DNA from: Solobacterium sp.
GTDB lineage: Bacteria > Bacillota_I > Bacilli_A > Erysipelotrichales > Erysipelotrichaceae
Assembly: GCA_017536845.1 (NCBI GenBank)
Contig: JAFWCP010000254.1
Location: 1-9,572 of the forward strand
DNA: 9,572 nucleotides
Direction of reading: 5' to 3'
Both the position numbers and the translations under genes were made by a program. The stretch's first letter is position 1, and each line of letters starts with the position of its first letter. Below are positions 5,929-9,572 of this stretch, in pieces. The notes below the pieces were generated by a model. That model searched no databases. It had not been told where the DNA came from and saw only the letters and a list, made by a program, of their open reading frames with translations.

Positions 5929-6110
5929 TGCATACACCCCTGCAGTTTTTCTTCCAGCTGCATGTCGCTTTCCTGCATGCGCTGCTCGATGATGCGGTCG
6001 CCATGGAAATGAACCTGGACAGCACCGCTGACAAGCAGCACCATGACGGATACCAGGAACACCGATACCAGCGCATCGGGCAGCAGGAACCCTTTCTTAG
6101 CGGAAGACAA
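5898..6110 (-). CDS. comGE: Competence minor pseudopilin, ComGE-like, TTG start
   Basis: This small gene of 70 residues is easily missed because it has no ATG. On the minus strand GGAGG (6120-6116) is followed after five bases by TTG at 6110. That places a normal prepilin leader, MSSAKKG, directly before the hydrophobic helix FLLPDALVSVFLVSVMVLLVSG. The G^F site has Asp at +5. A short soluble tail with CMQC ends at TGA 5898. The gene sits between comGD (14-bp overlap) and comGF (31-bp overlap), exactly where comGE lies in the Bacillus operon. The frame stays open for about 90 codons upstream inside comGD, but that part lacks pilin features. The name rests on position and leader, not on close sequence identity. 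Confidence 0.68.
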   Translation of the reverse strand: MSSAKKGFLLPDALVSVFLVSVMVLLVSGAVQVHFHGDRIIEQRMQESDMQLEEKLQGCMQCIVPEPDLS

Positions 6111-6423
6111 GTCGGCCTCCGCCCAGCTCAATGATGATCGTGCGGCCTCTTTCACCAAGCTGAAGGGTTTTCGGCATCGGCACATTGCCTTCGCCGTTGA
6201 ACGTGCACACCGGCAGATCATAGAGGGGATCGTCATAGACCTTCCGCTCGCCGGAAGCGATGGCCTGCGACTGCACCAGCAGATAGCCGTAGGGAAACGC
6301 GTGATAATCCGCTTCCCTGAATTCATGGCCAGGCAGGGCGAGCAGGCTGAAAAGCGAAACGACGGCGAGAACCAGGCACATCTCAAGGAGGGAATAGCCC
6401 TCAGTCCATGTATGCCTGTCCAT
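6097..6423 (-). CDS. comGD: Competence minor pseudopilin, ComGD-like
   Basis: The product is a 108-residue pseudopilin. The nine-residue leader MDRHTWTEG is followed by YSLLEMCLVLAVVSLFSLLALP, a classical N-methylation motif with cleavage after Gly9 and Glu at +5. The mature domain ends in beta-type stretches (RTIIIELGGGRLVF). The ATG at 6423 is the only suitable start and lies 23 bp inside comGC, with a GGTGAT-type SD just upstream. ComGD in Bacillus is a minor pilin processed by ComC and required for transformation. The prepilin class is certain; the comGD label comes from gene order. Confidence 0.8.
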   Translation of the reverse strand: MDRHTWTEGYSLLEMCLVLAVVSLFSLLALPGHEFREADYHAFPYGYLLVQSQAIASGERKVYDDPLYDLPVCTFNGEGNVPMPKTLQLGERGRTIIIELGGGRLVFR

Positions 6424-6694
6424 CGATGATCACCAGGGAGTGGGAACCGTCACAGGTCAGCTGGTCTTCTGACAGCAGGCCGGCTGATACCAGGTCGCCG
6501 GCACTGCCGGGGAACTCGCCGTATTCCAGCTTGTATTCAAGAATCGCGGCGTCGGCAACCTTCTCAATGGCCTTGCAGCCTTTGCTGTTGACGACGGAAA
6601 GGGTCTTCTGAATGTTGGGAACAGTCAGAAGGAACAGAACGGAAATGATGAGGACGACAATCGTCATCTCAAGCAGGGTAAAGCCTTTCTTCAT
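6401..6694 (-). CDS. comGC: Major competence pseudopilin ComGC
   Basis: The 97-residue protein begins MKKG^FTLLEMTIVVLIISVLFLLTVP, a textbook prepilin peptidase site with Glu at +5 and a conserved helix. The body keeps the ComGC pattern of KGCKAIEKV, EYGEFPGSAGDLVSAGLL and LTCDGS. Cys40 and Cys81 match the cysteine pair that forms an internal disulphide in B. subtilis ComGC. The length is almost the same as in Bacillus (98). It is the main subunit of the competence pilus, made in the membrane, cut by the prepilin peptidase and polymerised outside. GGAGG overlaps the stop codon of comGB, six bases before the ATG, so this gene has the best ribosome binding site among the pilins, fitting a major subunit. 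No peptidase gene is in the window. Confidence 0.95.
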   Translation of the reverse strand: MKKGFTLLEMTIVVLIISVLFLLTVPNIQKTLSVVNSKGCKAIEKVADAAILEYKLEYGEFPGSAGDLVSAGLLSEDQLTCDGSHSLVIIDGQAYMD

Positions 6695-6704
6695 GGGTAA
6701 CCTC

Positions 6705-7775
6705 CTAAATTGATTGAAGAATGCTCATCGGCGCCATCAGGATCTGATAGACCAGGATCAGGACAAGGCCGATGATGAAATATGAAAGCAGCTGTGCATG
6801 ACGGGTGAAACGGCGGATGCGGGCTTCGGAAATGGCCTCGCTCATCTGCAGGTATCCTTCCAGCATGGCCTGGGCGTTGGAAGCGTGCATGGCGATGCGC
6901 AGGCATTTTGTCAGCCTCGTTTCGACCAACGGTGTCGAAAGTGCGCCGGCAAAGCCGCTGCCGTTCAGCAGACGGCGGTCAAGCTCGGCTGCAATCATCT
7001 GGGTGAAAGGCCTTTCCGGCATCTCCTTCAGCATGCCCAGGGCGTCCTGCGTTGAGACGCCTGCCGCCAGGAAGGCGGCATAGTAGCGGGCAAAGCTTTC
7101 CGAAGCATGGCGCACCATGGTGTTATCGGGAAGGTGGACGGCCAGGAAGGCGTAGGTTTTCCGGATATGGGATCTGCTGCAGGCAACGCCTGCCGTAATC
7201 AGGATGGTCAGGGCTGTCATGGCAAAGACAGGAAAGGCAGCAGAGAAGAAGCGGGCCGTGTCCGCAAAGCCGCCGGAATCGGCCGCAAACGCCTCCAGAA
7301 GGGCAATCATGCGGGGCAGTATGAACAGGCTGAACAGCCAGACACCGAGAAACACCCCGCTGACCAGCAGCACCGGATACAGAAGCCCCTGGACCAGCTT
7401 TCTGCGCTTTTCCTTTTCCTTCTGCCGGATGGCCAGGGCGGCATTCAGGCTGTCGGAAAGAGACAGGCAGCGGATCAGCACCCGGAAGTGCCGCTGCATG
7501 GGGCGGGGCAGGCAGTCAGCGAAGAAGGAGGAAAGCCTTTCCCCGTTCTGCAGATGCTGCTGAATGACGGTGATGGCAGGACGGCTGGCGTCATCTTCCA
7601 GCAGCATCAGGCTTTCGGTAAGGCTCATGCCGTTTTTCATCAGGGCGGCCAGGCCTTCGACCGTCAGATCATCCAGCAGCTTTGGTTCCTTCCGCCAGAA
7701 TCTGCCCGGCTTCTTCAGCCAGCCTGATCCTTTCGGAAAGAGCGATAAAACCATCCGGGAACCGGTTTGTTTCAT
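6705..7775 (-). CDS. comGB: Competence pilus inner-membrane platform protein ComGB
   Basis: This is a 356-residue protein of the type II secretion F / PilC family. Two T2SF repeats are visible: one around LLDDLTVEGLAALMKNGMSLTESLMLL, the other around SFARYYAAFLAAGVSTQDALGML. Three strong membrane helices follow the usual plan (after KRRKLVQGLLYPVLLVSGVF, near PVFAMTALTILITAGVA, and at the C-terminus near YFIIGLVLILVYQIL). It anchors the ComGA ATPase and guides pilin assembly. The frame also has an ATG at 7799, but that codon lies just upstream of AAGGAGGTGG (7794-7785), which is the SD for the ATG at 7775. I therefore start at 7775. Even so, the gene overlaps the comGA coding region by 107 bp, which is unusually long. 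Confidence 0.93.
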   Translation of the reverse strand: MKQTGSRMVLSLFPKGSGWLKKPGRFWRKEPKLLDDLTVEGLAALMKNGMSLTESLMLLEDDASRPAITVIQQHLQNGERLSSFFADCLPRPMQRHFRVLIRCLSLSDSLNAALAIRQKEKEKRRKLVQGLLYPVLLVSGVFLGVWLFSLFILPRMIALLEAFAADSGGFADTARFFSAAFPVFAMTALTILITAGVACSRSHIRKTYAFLAVHLPDNTMVRHASESFARYYAAFLAAGVSTQDALGMLKEMPERPFTQMIAAELDRRLLNGSGFAGALSTPLVETRLTKCLRIAMHASNAQAMLEGYLQMSEAISEARIRRFTRHAQLLSYFIIGLVLILVYQILMAPMSILQSI

Positions 7776-8640
7776 GGTAATATGCCACCTCCTTTTCATT
7801 CATCAGCTCATAAATGCCTGTTTTCCCACCCTGCGGCAAGGAAAACAGGCGCTGCGCATACAGCAGCCGGATTGTCGCCAGCAGGTCGTAGGCAGCAACG
7901 CCAAGATCCTTCATGCGGTGGACAGCCGCAGCACAGGAGCCGGCGTGCAGGGATGAGACGACCAGGTGACCGGTCAAAGCACAGCGCACCGCCATGGCGG
8001 CTGCGAGAGGGTCACGGATTTCGCCGATCATGATGATGTCGGGGTCATGGCGCATCAGCTGCCGGATGCCCTCGGCATAGGAAAACCCGCGCTTTTCATT
8101 GATCTGCAGCTGCACATACCTTTCCTGGACGACCTCAACCGGATCTTCCAGGGTGAAGATCTTCTTGCCGGAAATCTCATTGAGAATCGTATACAGGGTC
8201 GTCGTCTTGCCCGAACCGGTCGGGCCGCAGAACAGCACCAGCCCGTCTTTCAGCTTCCCGATCTCAGCAAAGGATGCCAGAATGTCCGGCTGCGTGCTCA
8301 GGGTGCTGACCGACAGGGTCGGGGGGCTGTTGAGGATCCGCAGGACGCCGTTGGTCATATGGCCGCTGGTGACGACCGCAAAGCGCAGCGATACCTTCCG
8401 GCCGGCAACGGTTTCCTCAAAGCTGCCGGTCTGCGGGGCCAGTGAATCCGCCAGGTCCAGATTGGCCCGGTACATCAGATACCGCAGCAGGGCCATGTCA
8501 CGGGCATCCGGCTTCAGCTGTTTCATGATACCTTCCACCCGCATCTCGATCAGGATCTGCTCATCACGGGCTGTGAAGTGGATGTCGCTGACATGGTAAG
8601 CCAGGGCAACAGACAGGCATTCCATCAGTCTTTCATACAT
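7669..8640 (-). CDS. comGA: Competence pilus assembly ATPase ComGA
   Basis: This is a 323-residue traffic ATPase of the GspE/PilB/VirB11 class. Motifs in order are the N-terminal SDIHFTA (18-24), Walker A GPTGSGKTT (139-147), Asp box IFTLEDPVE (161-169), Walker B with HDPDIIMIGEIRD (198-210) and His box TGHLVVSSLHAG (223-234). All catalytic residues are present. It hydrolyses ATP at the cytoplasmic face to drive assembly of the DNA-uptake pilus. GAGGAGG lies before the ATG at 8640. It heads the seven-gene operon. The C-terminal about 35 residues are encoded in the stretch shared with comGB. The last segment (FIALSERIRLAEEAGQI) still fits the family pattern, so the end does not look like read-through. 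No clear ComK AT-box or streptococcal cin-box is visible upstream. Confidence 0.96.
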   Translation of the reverse strand: MYERLMECLSVALAYHVSDIHFTARDEQILIEMRVEGIMKQLKPDARDMALLRYLMYRANLDLADSLAPQTGSFEETVAGRKVSLRFAVVTSGHMTNGVLRILNSPPTLSVSTLSTQPDILASFAEIGKLKDGLVLFCGPTGSGKTTTLYTILNEISGKKIFTLEDPVEVVQERYVQLQINEKRGFSYAEGIRQLMRHDPDIIMIGEIRDPLAAAMAVRCALTGHLVVSSLHAGSCAAAVHRMKDLGVAAYDLLATIRLLYAQRLFSLPQGGKTGIYELMNEKEVAYYHETNRFPDGFIALSERIRLAEEAGQILAEGTKAAG

Positions 8641-8667
8641 GTTTCAAACCTCCTCACTTTCTTTATT

Positions 8668-8693
8668 ACCGAAAATGCCGGAAACGACCGAAA
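8668..8693 (-). repeat. Three phased short repeats upstream of comGA
   Basis: On the plus strand the motif ACCGAAAA / GCCGGAAA / GACCGAAA occurs three times, with CCG at 8669, 8678 and 8688, about one helical turn apart. It lies about 28-53 bases upstream of comGA, between the preceding terminator and the SD. It may be an activator site for competence. A weak -10-like TAATAA (minus, 8668-8663) overlaps its comGA-proximal end. Confidence 0.4.
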
Positions 8694-8729
8694 AAAAACA
8701 AAAAAAGGCAAAGATTTTTACTTTGCCTT
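8693..8729 (-). terminator. Intrinsic terminator after MBL hydrolase gene
   Basis: A 9-bp stem AAGGCAAAG/CTTTGCCTT (8705-8713 with 8721-8729) has a 7-nt loop. On the minus strand it is followed by a long T-run interrupted by one G (down to about 8691). It starts about 15 bases after the hydrolase stop and separates it from the com operon. Confidence 0.92.
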
Positions 8730-8744
8730 AATCAGTGTCAGTAT

Positions 8745-9344
8745 TTACCGGAAACGGGAATCAAGAAACCACGGGTTGACCTTGCGTTCCAGGCCGATCG
8801 TCGTATCCGGCCCATGGCCGGGATATACCTTTGTATCAGGAGGCAGGGTATGCAGAAGGGCAAGGGAAGAAAGCATGGCAGCTTCATCCGATGACCACAG
8901 GTCAGTGCGGCCGATATCCGCCGCAAACAGCGTATCGCCGGAAAACAGGCTGCTGCGGATCCTGAAACAGACGCTGCCGGCCGTATGGCCCGGGGTGGGC
9001 AGGACCCTGACCCTGATTTTCCCAAAGACATGTTCCGGGGCAAGCGGCTGCAGCGGCGTGTAGACGGGAAAGCCTTCCGCAAAGCCGGGCGGTGAAACCA
9101 GGGGCATATCAGCCGGATGGATGAAGACCGGGCAGCCCAGGCCTTCCGCCAGGTCATCCACGGCGCCGACGTGGTCGCTGTGGCCATGGGTCAGCAGGAT
9201 GGCGTGCACGATATCACCATGGCCAAGAGCTTTCAGGATCCGCGATGGCTCGTCACCGGGATCAATGATCACGACATCATGCTTTTCTTTCACCACATAG
9301 ACGTTTTCTTCTTCCGCTCCGGTCACAATTGTGATGATGTTCAT
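8745..9344 (-). CDS. MBL-fold metallo-hydrolase (glyoxalase II-like)
   Basis: The 199-residue cytoplasmic enzyme has the metallo-beta-lactamase fold with all metal ligands visible: THGHSDH (His53, His55, Asp57, His58), PTPGHTAGS (His120), FSGDTLF (Asp137) and YPGHGPDTT (His177). The compact size and the DTLFAADIGRTD segment place it in the hydroxyacylglutathione-hydrolase-like (YqgX/GloB2) group, whose members cleave thioesters. The real substrate cannot be told, as these bacteria often lack glutathione. The ATG at 9344 is the only start that keeps the conserved first strand. It lacks a normal SD, and the T-run of the rpmG terminator ends only about six bases before it, so expression may rely on read-through or an unrecognised promoter. 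It has its own terminator downstream. Confidence 0.9.
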   Translation of the reverse strand: MNIITIVTGAEEENVYVVKEKHDVVIIDPGDEPSRILKALGHGDIVHAILLTHGHSDHVGAVDDLAEGLGCPVFIHPADMPLVSPPGFAEGFPVYTPLQPLAPEHVFGKIRVRVLPTPGHTAGSVCFRIRSSLFSGDTLFAADIGRTDLWSSDEAAMLSSLALLHTLPPDTKVYPGHGPDTTIGLERKVNPWFLDSRFR

Positions 9345-9350
9345 CCCAAA

Positions 9351-9380
9351 ACAAAAAATAACCTTGTCAAGAGGTTATTT
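9351..9380 (-). terminator. Intrinsic terminator of rpmG
   Basis: The stem AATAACCT/AGGTTATT (9357-9364 with 9372-9379), with a 7-nt loop, is followed on the minus strand by TTTTTTGTTTT. The rpmG stop codon lies inside the upstream arm of this hairpin. Confidence 0.85.
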
Positions 9381-9527
9381 CTTCTCCTTGTGAGCTGTCA
9401 TTTTATTGCAACGAGGGCAATACTTTTTTATTTCCATCTTTTCCGGGTGCTTACGCTTGTTGCGGGTACCGATGTAGTTTTCTTCACCGCAGGCTGTGCA
9501 CTTGAAAGTGATGTTATCTCTGGGCAT
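9375..9527 (-). CDS. rpmG: 50S ribosomal protein L33, zinc-binding form
   Basis: This small gene of 50 residues begins [18 protein letters not shown] and continues [30 protein letters not shown], a clear match to bacterial L33. Two CxxC pairs, Cys10/Cys13 and Cys37/Cys40, make it the zinc-ribbon (C+) form. Many bacteria carry a second, cysteine-free copy that is induced by zinc starvation. AGGAGGTGA lies before the ATG at 9527, a strong site suited to a ribosomal protein. It has its own promoter and terminator, so it looks monocistronic. secE and nusG, common downstream neighbours of rpmG, are not here. Confidence 0.96.
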   Translation of the reverse strand: MPRDNITFKCTACGEENYIGTRNKRKHPEKMEIKKYCPRCNKMTAHKEKK

Positions 9528-9555
9528 GTTGTCACCTCCTGTTTACGCGCGGTTT

Positions 9556-9564
9556 AGTATAGCA
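9556..9564 (-). promoter_or_regulatory. Extended -10 promoter of rpmG
   Basis: On the minus strand TGC-TATACT reads from 9564 to 9556, a good extended -10 about 28 bases before the rpmG ATG. The -35 would fall past the window edge and cannot be judged. Confidence 0.72.
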
Positions 9565-9572
9565 CATATCAT

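Noticed and set aside
7107..7727. Plus-strand open frame of 206 codons opposite comGB
   Set aside because: Low-complexity, Gln/Gly/Lys-rich product with no family pattern; it lies wholly antisense to a clear ComGB and has no ribosome site.
7776..7799. ATG at 7799 as start of comGB
   Set aside because: The AAGGAGGTGG ribosome site lies downstream of this codon and points to the ATG at 7775.
9365..9370. TTGACA (minus strand) as a -35 for the MBL hydrolase
   Set aside because: It sits in the terminator loop and the sequence 16-18 bp downstream has no -10 resemblance.
1..9572. Mobile elements, CRISPR arrays, tRNA or rRNA genes
   Set aside because: No transposase, terminal inverted repeats, spaced direct-repeat array or cloverleaf-like segment was seen on either strand.

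Overview
The window looks like chromosomal DNA from a low-GC-lineage Gram-positive bacterium (Bacillota) whose base composition is nonetheless fairly GC-rich. The reasons are strong AGGAGG-type ribosome binding sites, extended -10 promoters, a seven-gene comG-type competence pilus operon in Bacillus order, a MEP-pathway ispG, a zinc-ribbon L33 protein and a MerR/CPBP gene pair of Firmicutes type. A member of the Erysipelotrichia or a near relative is my best guess from protein flavour, but this is inference. I saw no insertion sequence, phage gene, CRISPR array, tRNA or rRNA. Coding density is high and no gene-free stretch exceeds 300 bases.

Layout, plus strand (1-3987). First comes the 3' part of nfo (endonuclease IV), translationally coupled to a small single-PAS-domain protein and closed by a terminator. 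Next is a two-gene operon. It encodes an unusual MerR regulator with two predicted membrane helices and a C-terminal zinc ribbon, and a CPBP intramembrane protease whose ATG overlaps the regulator's stop codon. A MerR-type promoter with a 19-bp spacer and a dyad precedes it, and a strong terminator ends it. A third unit, with its own extended -10 promoter, encodes two short chromate-transporter (CHR) half proteins that overlap by 4 bp.

A bidirectional hairpin at about 4024-4049 separates this from the minus-strand half.

Layout, minus strand, read from right to left (9572 to 4057). rpmG (50S L33) has its own promoter and terminator. An MBL-fold hydrolase of the glyoxalase II-like group follows, with its own terminator. 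Then comes comGA-GB-GC-GD-GE-GF-GG: a traffic ATPase, a polytopic inner-membrane platform protein, the major pseudopilin and four minor pseudopilins, which would build the DNA-uptake pilus. All but one of the junctions in this operon overlap. comGE starts at TTG, and comGB is best started at 7775 rather than at the upstream ATG. ispG (isoprenoid biosynthesis) lies 53 bp downstream of comGG, with a possible promoter of its own.

The most interesting item is the membrane-anchored MerR regulator with a co-translated intramembrane protease, together with its two-palindrome promoter. The long comGA/comGB coding overlap and the phased repeats upstream of comGA are secondary points of interest.
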